Shown one piece after another: positions 1 to 7,786 of a stretch of DNA of 33,034 nucleotides. Source of the stretch: Lysobacterales bacterium (lineage in GTDB: Bacteria; Pseudomonadota; Gammaproteobacteria; Xanthomonadales; Marinicellaceae); NCBI GenBank assembly GCA_020442635.1, contig JAGRJR010000037.1:1-33034 (forward strand). The letters are read 5' to 3'. The notes beneath the pieces were generated by a model. It was not told where the DNA came from. It saw nothing but the letters and a program-made list of their open reading frames with translations, and did not search any database. Every line of letters starts with the position of its first letter. The first letter of the stretch is position 1. The position numbers and the translations under genes are program-made.

Positions 1-2
1 GT

Positions 3-1556
3 TCTGACTTAAAGAAATTAATTAAAGACATTGCAATAAAAGCAAAAGCACCCTGTCCTGACTATGTCTATTTGAGTGATGACTTTAATGCGTTTGTTTC
101 TACCTATAAATCATTTTTTCATCCTGTAGGGGTGCATTATTTGTCTATTGGAATTCCCTATTTAGCAGCCGTATCAAAAGATGAGTTAAAAAGCATAATT
201 GCACACGAACTTGGACACCTCTCAAAAGAGCATACAAATTTTTCCAGGTTTATTTATAGAGTTTACAACGGTTTATATAAAATTGACTGTGTTTTAAATG
301 AATCACCAGGCATTATTGATCGTTGGTATCACAAAGGTTTTAGTTTGTATCTAAAAAAGCTAAACAAACTCAGCTATGCAACAAAAAGGAACCATGAGTT
401 CCAAGCTGATGCGATTGCTGCCAGTGTTACAAGTCCAGAAATAACAGCATCGGCGCTCTGCCGCACAGAAATAGTATCTGATTGGATGGAGGATGCTTAT
501 TGGAAACAGGTTTGGAGAAACTCATGGCAATCGGCAATCCCACCTGAAAACATTATTAAAAGAGCCTGTTCAATGGTATCAAAATGTGATGGTCAAACAA
601 TGAGTAAATACCTGGATGTGTCTAAATTTAAACAAACTAAGGATAATGATACTCATCCTTCATTAAGTGAACGTTTATACTTTTTAGGAGAGAAACTGAA
701 TATTCCCAAAGAAGTAAAAAACAAGGAACTTGCAATTCATATTCTGGGAGAAGATTTAGAGAACCATATACAAAAAATTGATTTAAACTGGCAAGAAGAA
801 ATTTTGGAGGAATGGCAAAACTATCATTTTTATATGTCCGACTGTGTAATGAGAAGAGACATGTTGGATAAACTAAAAGCCCAAAGAAAGCTGTTAATAG
901 GTGAGGAAATAGAATATGCAAATCTAGTGGGCAAAACAAAGGGTTTAATAAACAAACTCAATGAGTTGGTTAAGTTACATAAGACTCATAGAGATAACAT
1001 ATGGGTGCTTAAGTTGATGCTTGAAACACTTTTGGACCTTAAAGATAAAAACGTTGTTAATGTAGCAAAAATTCTATTAAAGAAAGGCCCATTGTCTTTT
1101 AAAAAGCTCGCTTTGGAAGTTCTTTTAGAGCACTTCAAGAGAATAGGAGATGAAGAAAAAATCACTGTTATTAAACAAAAATTAGCAGAAAAGAAAAAAA
1201 TAGAAGAACAACGAACTCAATACAAAAAACAAGATTTAAAGATGCACGCCTTATCAGCAGAAAAGGTGAAGCAAATAGAACAGTGGTTGAAAACCATTGG
1301 TGATATTGATTTTGCACTGATCTGTAAGGTTGAAGATAACAACGCATCAGGTTCTCCACTTCATTTGTTATTCATTTCAACGCCTTGCTATGTGGAAATG
1401 GGACTTTCAAACAAAATTTGGTCAGGATTGGATATTCCATATGATACTTTAGTGATAGATGCTGATCATCAACTTCACGAAAAAAACACAAAACACATAT
1501 TACAAAAGTTTCCTGGGACCAGAATTTTTGGTGATGCTGATTATTACCTACAATAG
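3..1556 (+). CDS. M48 family metalloprotease, 5' end cut by window edge
   Basis: The reading frame is open from the left edge (first whole codon at base 3), so the gene starts outside the window. The first possible internal start is a TTG at 72, which I do not trust because coding sequence clearly continues upstream of it. The zinc-protease motif HELGH is at 204-218. The downstream EFQAD motif (around 403) supplies the third zinc ligand and the following Asp, which is typical of peptidase family M48 (HtpX/Ste24/BepA-like). After the catalytic core come about 170 charged, probably helical residues rich in Lys and Glu, then an alpha/beta-looking C-terminal section that I do not recognise. Any membrane anchor or signal peptide would lie in the missing N-terminus. 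M48 enzymes usually act in envelope protein quality control; the substrate is unknown. It converges on the PepSY gene with a 16-bp gap. Confidence 0.85.
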   Translation, partial: SDLKKLIKDIAIKAKAPCPDYVYLSDDFNAFVSTYKSFFHPVGVHYLSIGIPYLAAVSKDELKSIIAHELGHLSKEHTNFSRFIYRVYNGLYKIDCVLNESPGIIDRWYHKGFSLYLKKLNKLSYATKRNHEFQADAIAASVTSPEITASALCRTEIVSDWMEDAYWKQVWRNSWQSAIPPENIIKRACSMVSKCDGQTMSKYLDVSKFKQTKDNDTHPSLSERLYFLGEKLNIPKEVKNKELAIHILGEDLENHIQKIDLNWQEEILEEWQNYHFYMSDCVMRRDMLDKLKAQRKLLIGEEIEYANLVGKTKGLINKLNELVKLHKTHRDNIWVLKLMLETLLDLKDKNVVNVAKILLKKGPLSFKKLALEVLLEHFKRIGDEEKITVIKQKLAEKKKIEEQRTQYKKQDLKMHALSAEKVKQIEQWLKTIGDIDFALICKVEDNNASGSPLHLLFISTPCYVEMGLSNKIWSGLDIPYDTLVIDADHQLHEKNTKHILQKFPGTRIFGDADYYLQ

Positions 1557-1572
1557 CATTTCAAAAAAAGCG

Positions 1573-2295
1573 TCAAACAGATTTGCGAGGCTTCAAAGTA
1601 AAATATAACAACACGAGTCCGGTCAAGGTAAAAATAAGGGCTGAAAAAGCGGTGATGTATAACAAGGGGTGATTAAAGTCCTCACGCTCATCATAATCCA
1701 TGATGTGTAACATCCAGAGAAAATCAAATAAGCGCCAGCGGTCTGTACGCTTGGCAACGATTTCCCCTGTACTTGTTGAAATATATATTCTGGGGTTTTC
1801 AGGCCCGTCCAATTGAACCTGCCATAAGGGAGCTTTTCTGCCGCGCGCTTCTGTAGGAACTTCATCCAATAAATTGATTTGATTGATTTCATAGTCTGGA
1901 ATAATGTGGAACTTAATAACAGATCGTACTTGTTGTTCATTGAGTGGAGAAAGCAGTTTGAAATCAGGTAAGGTATAGATTTGGGTTTGATTGTTGGTTT
2001 TTAGTTCCAAGACCTGTTGTTCAAGCCAAGGTTTTATTCGAGCAGAAAGAACCGGCTCTTTTATTTTTTTTGCTATGCCACTTAAGTCCAAATAGTCAGG
2101 ATCAATGGTTCTGGTGGGAATATCATTCAACAAATGATCGCCATGTATTTCTTCAATTGGCATCCAGCTCATTAAAAAACCACTGAAAAACCACAGTATA
2201 AATTGAATAACCAGGATTAAACCAATCCACTTATGGGTTTTACGGAAAAACAGTTGTGGCCTCATAAGATCATACATATTTTGAATCAACAGCAT
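1573..2295 (-). CDS. PepSY-domain integral membrane protein
   Basis: A protein of 240 residues. One hydrophobic helix lies at about residues 22-45 (WIGLILVIQFILWFFSGFLM) and a second at about 212-233, with a periplasmic section of roughly 165 residues between them. The entry sequence RKTHKWIGL is typical of PepSY-associated membrane proteins (iron-uptake and ferric-reductase-like relatives). The extracytoplasmic part carries two short PepSY-like units, ending near the motif STGEIVAKRTDRWR. The family is thought to bind or inhibit partner proteins or take part in membrane redox or metal processes; no specific role can be assigned. The start is uncertain: Met7 or Met11 are alternatives and none has a clear ribosome-binding site. 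It diverges from the RidA-family gene, 52 bp away. Confidence 0.75.
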   Translation of the reverse strand: MLLIQNMYDLMRPQLFFRKTHKWIGLILVIQFILWFFSGFLMSWMPIEEIHGDHLLNDIPTRTIDPDYLDLSGIAKKIKEPVLSARIKPWLEQQVLELKTNNQTQIYTLPDFKLLSPLNEQQVRSVIKFHIIPDYEINQINLLDEVPTEARGRKAPLWQVQLDGPENPRIYISTSTGEIVAKRTDRWRLFDFLWMLHIMDYDEREDFNHPLLYITAFSALIFTLTGLVLLYFTLKPRKSV

Positions 2296-2347
2296 TGTAA
2301 TTAAACTCTGCTAAAATATCAGTTGAAAACTTCTCATTAGTATCAAA

Positions 2348-2725
2348 ATGAAAAAACACCTATCAACTGGCTCAACCTTTGAGCAAGAATTTGCCTATTC
2401 AAGAGCGGTTATTGATGGTAACTACGTGTTCGTATCTGGAACAACAGGGTATAACTATGACACCATGACCATTTCAGATAATGTCGTTGAACAAGCTGAA
2501 CAGTGTTTTATCAACATTCAAAAGGCTTTGGTTTGGGCAGGCAGTGATATAAATCAAGTGTTACGTATTAGGTACATATTACCTAATAAACAGGACTTCA
2601 GCAGATGTGCCCCCGTCCTCCAAAAGTACCTTTCAGAAGCCAGGCCTGCCGCCACCATGCTTGAAGCGGGATTGCTGGACGGTGCCATGAAAATAGAAAT
2701 AGAAGTGACAGCCAAGAAAAATTGA
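2348..2725 (+). CDS. RidA/YjgF/UK114 family protein without the catalytic Arg
   Basis: A protein of 125 residues, the usual size for the trimeric RidA fold. Recognisable parts are the YVFVSGTTG strand (26-34), the helix EQAEQCFINIQKAL, and the C-terminal block ARPAATMLEAG...KIEIEVTA. In enamine/imine deaminases of the RidA type the segment reads PAR-S/T-x-V-E-V, and the Arg holds the substrate carboxylate. Here that position aligns to Ala101 (PAATM), while Glu119 of the EIEV strand is kept. The protein is therefore probably of a Rid subfamily lacking imine deaminase activity, although ligand binding is still possible. No ribosome-binding site of note precedes the ATG. It stands alone, diverging from the PepSY gene and followed by a 156-bp gap with no gene and no clear terminator. 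Confidence 0.87.
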   Translation: MKKHLSTGSTFEQEFAYSRAVIDGNYVFVSGTTGYNYDTMTISDNVVEQAEQCFINIQKALVWAGSDINQVLRIRYILPNKQDFSRCAPVLQKYLSEARPAATMLEAGLLDGAMKIEIEVTAKKN

Positions 2726-2881
2726 ATTTAGATTGCAAAGAGAAACATGTTAGAACATATCACTTAATTCACGGATAATATCCGCGAATAAGGTATGTCT
2801 AGGGGTGATCAAAAAAGTTGTTTTTTCGTTTATTAATGGAGTTTTTTTGGTACCAGCTATGTCATGATAAAAAAAAGATAA

Positions 2882-3514
2882 TTATCCACCATCAGAAATT
2901 TCGTTGAAGAAAATTTGGCATGATGTATCAGTATTAAACAAACATCTTCCTTGACCATTATCAAAGGGATTAATGTCGTGAATAAAATTTAGATAGTAGG
3001 ATTTATTAGGTTCGATGATACAGTAATTATTCGGTGCATTTGGATCGGTCGATATCGCAAATTGTGAAAAGCTATTGGGGTCTGCCAAAACCACACAAGT
3101 GGCTGTTTGTTCGTTAAAGTCACCCGGACATTCGCTGATAGAGACCGTGTTGGCATATACCGCATTGGCATTTGCGGGTGTAGGATAAAACTGCAATCTG
3201 CGATAAAAGTTTGTTTGTGGTGTACTGAAACCAGAAAGAACCAACATTTGATTGATGTTATAAGTAATTCTGGCATTGGTGTTGGTGCTTGTACCAAAGG
3301 GTTGACCATTATTGGCTGTTGCATAAGTCATGTTCATAGCAGGTTGGTTGGCCAATGGTGGATAGACTGTATTGTTACAATTTGCCGGAGTAGAGTTTGC
3401 TCCAGATACGTTGATGGTCTGATTCTGAATGTTAAAAGTTAATACACTCTCGTCGGTAAAATCATAGTTGTAAACTGCAAATACACTGGTCAGATATAAA
3501 AACAAAGAAATCAT
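2882..3514 (-). CDS. Hypothetical secreted protein, second gene of a two-gene operon
   Basis: A protein of 210 residues with a short hydrophobic N-terminus (MISLFLYLTSVFAV) that looks like a signal peptide. The rest is rich in Asn, Thr, Tyr and Pro with few Lys, typical of extracellular beta-rich proteins. It contains six Cys residues (for example NCNN, ECPG, ATCVV, NYCII, GRCLF, TSCQI), suggesting disulfides after export. I do not recognise a family. Its ATG overlaps the stop codon of the upstream gene (ATGA at 3511-3514), so the two are translationally coupled and probably functionally related. It lacks the IFSDGFE-type end of its partner and finishes ISDGG. Confidence 0.6.
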   Translation of the reverse strand: MISLFLYLTSVFAVYNYDFTDESVLTFNIQNQTINVSGANSTPANCNNTVYPPLANQPAMNMTYATANNGQPFGTSTNTNARITYNINQMLVLSGFSTPQTNFYRRLQFYPTPANANAVYANTVSISECPGDFNEQTATCVVLADPNSFSQFAISTDPNAPNNYCIIEPNKSYYLNFIHDINPFDNGQGRCLFNTDTSCQIFFNEISDGG

Positions 3515-4041
3515 AGCTCAAACCCATCTGAAAAAATTAAATCAACAGAAATACCACCAGCACAAACAACGTCCTGATTGAAAGACTCAAAAACAAAATG
3601 TGTTTCACTTCCCTCATGTTTAACATGATGATCAAAAGAAGAATTGAGCTGAAAATACAACAGGTTAACAATCAAGTGAGGAGAGCCGGTTTCGATTGGG
3701 TCACCTGAAATGGTTTGACACGCATTCATGTTTATACCAGCAGGAATGTCCACATAATTCGCATTGTATTCAACATTAAAAGCGCCAGTAAAAGGATACT
3801 TAAAACCATCAAGCACAAGGTACTGGGTGTTATTACACTGACTTGTATTATCCAAAGTTAAAGTTTGGGTTCCGTTTATATAAACGAAAAAATCGAAAAG
3901 ACAAGTGTTAGAGTCATAGGTAAATGGCATCAATGGAGTAACATCAGCCGATGGCCCAGTGGCATCATCAATGGTCAGACTCCAGTTAGTCAGACCAATA
4001 ATTGGAAAAAAAACTAAAACAAGAATGATTATTTTGTTCAT
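3511..4041 (-). CDS. Hypothetical secreted protein with C-terminal IFSDGFEL tail
   Basis: I choose the ATG at 4041 (176 residues, MNKIIILVLVFFPIIGL...) because GGTGGA lies 5 nt upstream of it; a GTG at 4050 in the same frame adds only three residues. The N-terminus is a clear signal peptide, with cleavage probable near LTNWS. The mature part is beta-rich and Asn/Thr-rich with four Cys. The last residues, VDLIFSDGFEL, match a hydrophobic-Phe-x-Asp/Asn-Gly-Phe-Glu pattern that I recall from the ends of many exported proteins in Marinicella, Wenzhouxiangella and Lysobacter relatives; that recollection is unchecked. The function is unknown. It is followed by an overlapping secreted-protein gene. 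Confidence 0.65.
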   Translation of the reverse strand: MNKIIILVLVFFPIIGLTNWSLTIDDATGPSADVTPLMPFTYDSNTCLFDFFVYINGTQTLTLDNTSQCNNTQYLVLDGFKYPFTGAFNVEYNANYVDIPAGINMNACQTISGDPIETGSPHLIVNLLYFQLNSSFDHHVKHEGSETHFVFESFNQDVVCAGGISVDLIFSDGFEL

Positions 4042-4242
4042 TAAGTCCACCAGTCGTATTTATAAAAAAGGTTTGAATTAATTTATCCCAAGCCTTTTAA
4101 ACTTAAATATCCGGTGATGAATAGCGGGTAATTGCAGCATATTATCACCTTGAATAAATGTTTGTGTTGAGCTCAATATACAAAAGCCAACTGTAAAAAT
4201 TCATAAAATTGAAAGATTTTTAAACTCACTTTATAAAATGAA

Positions 4243-5391
4243 TCAATAATCACCGTAGTAAATATCATCCCAGTCACGCACGATATCCGCGAACAGGGGT
4301 TGTCCAGAACCATCTAGAAAACAGCTGTAATAGTTTTTAAACGATCTAGGGTGCTCAGCTAATGCACCATAAAAATCCATGGTTTGAGCCGAGATCAAAG
4401 CATCAATATCATTGGCGGTATAACAGGATTTCAGTTGTGACTCAGCCAGCTCGATACAGTCATTATTACTGTTTTCATAACAGTTATCGATTAAATCAAA
4501 GCGGATCTCCAAGGGGGATTCCAATACCCGTTGGCCAGTGTCTTGGTAAATAAAACAAGCAACAAACTCATTTTCTACTTTCGGTTTCAACGAGAGGTAT
4601 TGCTCAACTGACATATTGTCCCAATCATATTTATCCATACCGCTTTGTTCCCAGCAATCATCAATTTGGTCATCAATGGCATCTTCACACATACCGTTAC
4701 CCATACAAATTTCTTCAGGGTCATAACCAGCAAAAGCAGCAGCGGTCATCAGACCACCAATTTTTAAGATTTTAAATAAACCAAATTTTTTTACGGCGAT
4801 AAATAATACGCCCAATCCACCAACCACCAGGCCCCCTATGGTTTTGAACAAGTCACCCAAAGTCCGGCCAGACGTTGTTTGGCCAGAATCAGTTTTTGTT
4901 TGATACGCTGTTGACTGGGGTTGGCTGACTGTTTCAGTTTCTCTGGGTTGATAGGCAGGACTGGTACTGGCTGGAGATTCAGTGACCGCTTCCTCCTGCT
5001 CTTTTTCAATGGGTTCCAAAGACCATGAAGCATTGCCCAAGGTTTGCGTATTCTTTATTTCAGGCTTTTTACTTGATTCTGTTTTAACTGTAGGTGCGGC
5101 TTCTGCCAGTGGTTCAGGTTTTTTTTCAACTTTAGGCTTGGCAGCGGCTAGCATAGCTGCTCTTTGCAAACGAACCTCCATGCCAATGGCCTCAAGTGCC
5201 GATTTGAATTTATAGGCTTTAACGTGTTCAGCTCGAGGTTTTAATACCACATCTTTATTGGCATTGATAATTTGGTTGGCTTTGGTTTCGGGTACTTTAA
5301 ATTTACTGGCAAAGGCTTTGATAACGTCTTCAGTTTCGAAACCATCAAGCAAGCGGCCAGTGTAAATAACATTAAATAAATTCGGATCCAT
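4243..5391 (-). CDS. Membrane protein with short N-terminal alpha/beta domain and Cys-rich C-terminus
   Basis: A protein of 382 residues. Residues 5-80 (FNVIYTGRLLDGFETEDV...KPRAEHVKAYKFKSALEAIGMEVRLQ) match a ~75-residue module that I recognise from the N-termini of many gammaproteobacterial membrane proteins. It is built of a beta strand, a helix carrying a regulated 'gel/dgf' turn, and an 'AxxYxxALExxGxxVRL' helix-strand. A Pro/Thr/Ser/Gln-rich linker follows (about 85-180), then one or two hydrophobic helices (about 186-220). An acidic, Cys-rich region runs to the end, with eight or more Cys including CMGNGMC. The likely arrangement is a cytoplasmic sensor-like domain, a membrane anchor and an exported disulfide domain, but the function is unknown. 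A GGGAG about 11 nt upstream of the ATG could serve as ribosome-binding site. It is monocistronic, facing the dcp terminator. Confidence 0.6.
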   Translation of the reverse strand: MDPNLFNVIYTGRLLDGFETEDVIKAFASKFKVPETKANQIINANKDVVLKPRAEHVKAYKFKSALEAIGMEVRLQRAAMLAAAKPKVEKKPEPLAEAAPTVKTESSKKPEIKNTQTLGNASWSLEPIEKEQEEAVTESPASTSPAYQPRETETVSQPQSTAYQTKTDSGQTTSGRTLGDLFKTIGGLVVGGLGVLFIAVKKFGLFKILKIGGLMTAAAFAGYDPEEICMGNGMCEDAIDDQIDDCWEQSGMDKYDWDNMSVEQYLSLKPKVENEFVACFIYQDTGQRVLESPLEIRFDLIDNCYENSNNDCIELAESQLKSCYTANDIDALISAQTMDFYGALAEHPRSFKNYYSCFLDGSGQPLFADIVRDWDDIYYGDY

Positions 5392-5456
5392 GATAACTAG
5401 ACTCCCTAAAAAGAATATTCAGGCCTAGTTTATCCAACCTTATACCAGCGTACAAT

Positions 5457-5481
5457 AAAAAACCCCCGGAAACTTCCGGGG
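5457..5481 (-). terminator. Rho-independent terminator of the M3 peptidase gene
   Basis: On the minus strand an 8-bp GC-rich stem (CCCCGGAA / TTCCGGGG, 5464-5481) is followed by G and six T (5457-5462). It lies about 30 bp after the dcp-like stop codon and before the next minus-strand gene, so it ends the peptidase transcript. Confidence 0.9.
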
Positions 5482-5511
5482 CTCGTGAGTTTGAATGAAA
5501 ATGTTTGGCGT

Positions 5512-7671
5512 TTAGTTTTTTTCTGGTACCGGAAAACCACGATCACGCATTAATGCATCGATGGAAGCATCACGACCACGGAATTTGCGATAGGCTTCGG
5601 CAGGATCCATGGCGTTGCGTGGAGCAAACAGGTATTTAACCAGCCTTTCGGCCATGTCTTTGTCATAGTAACCACCTGGCGCTTCTTCAAAGGCTTCGGC
5701 TGCATCCGATGTCAACACATCAGCCCACATATAACCGTAGTAGGCAGTGGCATAGCCCTCGCCTGAGAACACATGACCAAAATGTGGGGTACGATGACGC
5801 ATTACCAACTCTTTCGGCATGTTCAATGCTTCTAGGGTTTCTCTTTCAAAACTGTCGGGATCTATGTCTTCAGGATCGGCCATATGAAACTTCATGTCCA
5901 TCAAAGCAGAAGCCAAATATTCTGTGGTCGCAAAGCCTTGATTAAAAGTGGCCGCTTTTTTGATTTTGGCAATTAACTCCGCAGGAATCACTTCGCCAGT
6001 TTTGGCATGCTTCATGTAGTGATTGATCACTTCATCTGTAGACAACCAGCGTTCCAACAATTGTGATTGAAACTCGGTGTAATCACGCACACCACCGTTT
6101 GAGCTTGGGTACTTCACATTGGCAGACAATGCATGTAAAGCATGTCCAAACTCATGGAAGAAAGTTTCGGCATCATCCCATGAAACCAAAACAGGCTCGC
6201 CCGGGGCTGGTTTGATAAAGTTGGAGTTGTTTGAGGATAAGACCGTTTCTTTGCCATCAAAAGTGGAATGCGAGCGGTAGGCATTGGCCCAAGCGCCTGA
6301 ACGTTTACCTGGTCTGGCAAAAGGATCTAAATACCACAAACCAACATGCTCACCACTGGTTTTATCGGTCACTTCCCAGACTTTGATATCAGGGTGGTAA
6401 ACTGGCACCTGATCTTTGGGTAATGCGGTGAACTTGAAATTAAACAACTCTCCAGCTACGAAAAACATCGCTTCCCGCAAGTTATCTAATTGCAAATATT
6501 GTTTTACTTCATTAGAGTCCAAGTCATATTTTTTCTTGCGTACCTTTTCTGCATAGTAGCGGTAATCCCAAGGTTCAATGGTGATGTTATGACCCAACTC
6601 ATCTGCAACTGCCTGCATATCCGCAACTTCTTCGTGTACCCGAGCAATGGCAGCGGGCCAAACGGCTTCCATCAGATTCATGGCGTTTTCAGGGGTTTTG
6701 GCCATACGATTTTGCAAACGCCATTCGGGATAATTTTTGTGACCCAAAAGTTCAACGCGCGCTCTGCGTAATTTTAATATTTTGGCAATGTTTTCGTTGT
6801 TGTCGTACTCGTCACCGTTGTCACCCCGAGAATAATAATTGGCCCAAACTTGTTTGCGTAAATTTCGTTCATCAGAATAAGTTAAAAACGGATCCATGGA
6901 AGAACGGGTGTTGGTCACGGCATAAAAACCCTCTTTGCCTTTGTCGGTAGCGGTTTTTGCTGCAGCTTTAACAAAAGACTCTGGTAAGCCGCTGAGCTGA
7001 TCTGCTGTCAGAAAAGTTACATAGCCCTCTTCATCATGTAATACATTGTTAGCAAAGTTGGTGTAAATAGAGGACAGTTCTTTATTAATTTCGGCATAGC
7101 GTTTTTTGGCCTCATCATCCAGATTAGCACCATTCATGGCAAATCCTTCATAGCGGTTCAACACCAATCTTTGGGCTTCTGGCTCTAAAGGGTTTTTCAA
7201 AGAGTCTTCATAGACTTTCTTGACCCGCTCGAAAAGTTTTTTGTTTTGAGAAATTTTAGATCCCATTTCTGAAAATTTGGGTGAATATTCCATTTGTAGC
7301 TTCCTGACTTCTGGACTCGATAAATTACTGCCCCAGATGCCGAAGTAAGTAAATACCCTGCCCAATTTTTCGCCAGCTCGTTCGCCAGCTAAAATGGTGT
7401 TTTCAAAAGAGGCGGGCTCTGGATTGTTGGCAATTCTTTCATAATCTGCCAGGTTTTCAGCAATGGCCACATCGAAAGCTTCGGCCACATACTTTAAATC
7501 CATTTGGTCAAAAGCCGGGACACCGCCGTAAGGGCCTGTCCACTCTGCCAACAAGGGGTTATCCGTGGTTGCTGTTGACGTTGGTTTTACTTGGGTGGTT
7601 TGCGAACAGCCTGATAAAACCAAGGCCAAAACCAGTGTCATTAACCAAACTTTATTCTTATGTGATTTCAT
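5512..7671 (-). CDS. dcp: M3 family zinc oligopeptidase (peptidyl-dipeptidase Dcp-like), lipoprotein
   Basis: A protein of 719 residues, close to the family's ~680 plus a signal peptide. The N-terminus has a charged start, a hydrophobic run and the lipobox LSGC with Cys22. The next residue is Ser rather than Asp, so outer-membrane sorting is expected. The catalytic motif HEFGHALH is at His506-His513, with Glu507 as general base and His506/His510 as zinc ligands. The third ligand is Glu533 in DYTEFQSQ, as in thimet/Dcp enzymes. The C-terminal region (GEGYATAYYGYMWADVL) is also diagnostic. It should remove dipeptides or cleave short peptides in the periplasm, feeding peptide uptake. GAGGA lies 4 nt before the ATG. 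It is preceded by a 115-bp gap and followed by a strong terminator, so it is a single-gene unit. Confidence 0.93.
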   Translation of the reverse strand: MKSHKNKVWLMTLVLALVLSGCSQTTQVKPTSTATTDNPLLAEWTGPYGGVPAFDQMDLKYVAEAFDVAIAENLADYERIANNPEPASFENTILAGERAGEKLGRVFTYFGIWGSNLSSPEVRKLQMEYSPKFSEMGSKISQNKKLFERVKKVYEDSLKNPLEPEAQRLVLNRYEGFAMNGANLDDEAKKRYAEINKELSSIYTNFANNVLHDEEGYVTFLTADQLSGLPESFVKAAAKTATDKGKEGFYAVTNTRSSMDPFLTYSDERNLRKQVWANYYSRGDNGDEYDNNENIAKILKLRRARVELLGHKNYPEWRLQNRMAKTPENAMNLMEAVWPAAIARVHEEVADMQAVADELGHNITIEPWDYRYYAEKVRKKKYDLDSNEVKQYLQLDNLREAMFFVAGELFNFKFTALPKDQVPVYHPDIKVWEVTDKTSGEHVGLWYLDPFARPGKRSGAWANAYRSHSTFDGKETVLSSNNSNFIKPAPGEPVLVSWDDAETFFHEFGHALHALSANVKYPSSNGGVRDYTEFQSQLLERWLSTDEVINHYMKHAKTGEVIPAELIAKIKKAATFNQGFATTEYLASALMDMKFHMADPEDIDPDSFERETLEALNMPKELVMRHRTPHFGHVFSGEGYATAYYGYMWADVLTSDAAEAFEEAPGGYYDKDMAERLVKYLFAPRNAMDPAEAYRKFRGRDASIDALMRDRGFPVPEKN

Positions 7672-7786
7672 AAATCCTCACTTATTTACATTTTTATCAG
7701 CGGACTATGATGCTGGCACCTCAAGCCAAATAACAGTGCCAAAAGTACCTTTGGTCAAATAGTTTTTACAGAAAGGCGTTTATTGT

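Noticed and set aside
7720..7757. Inverted repeats (GGCAC...GTGCC and CCAAAAGTACCTTTGG) before the M3 peptidase gene as a terminator of the autotransporter gene
   Set aside because: They lie downstream of the dcp-like start and upstream of the autotransporter stop in the minus direction, have no T-run, and are short. They cannot end the autotransporter transcript.
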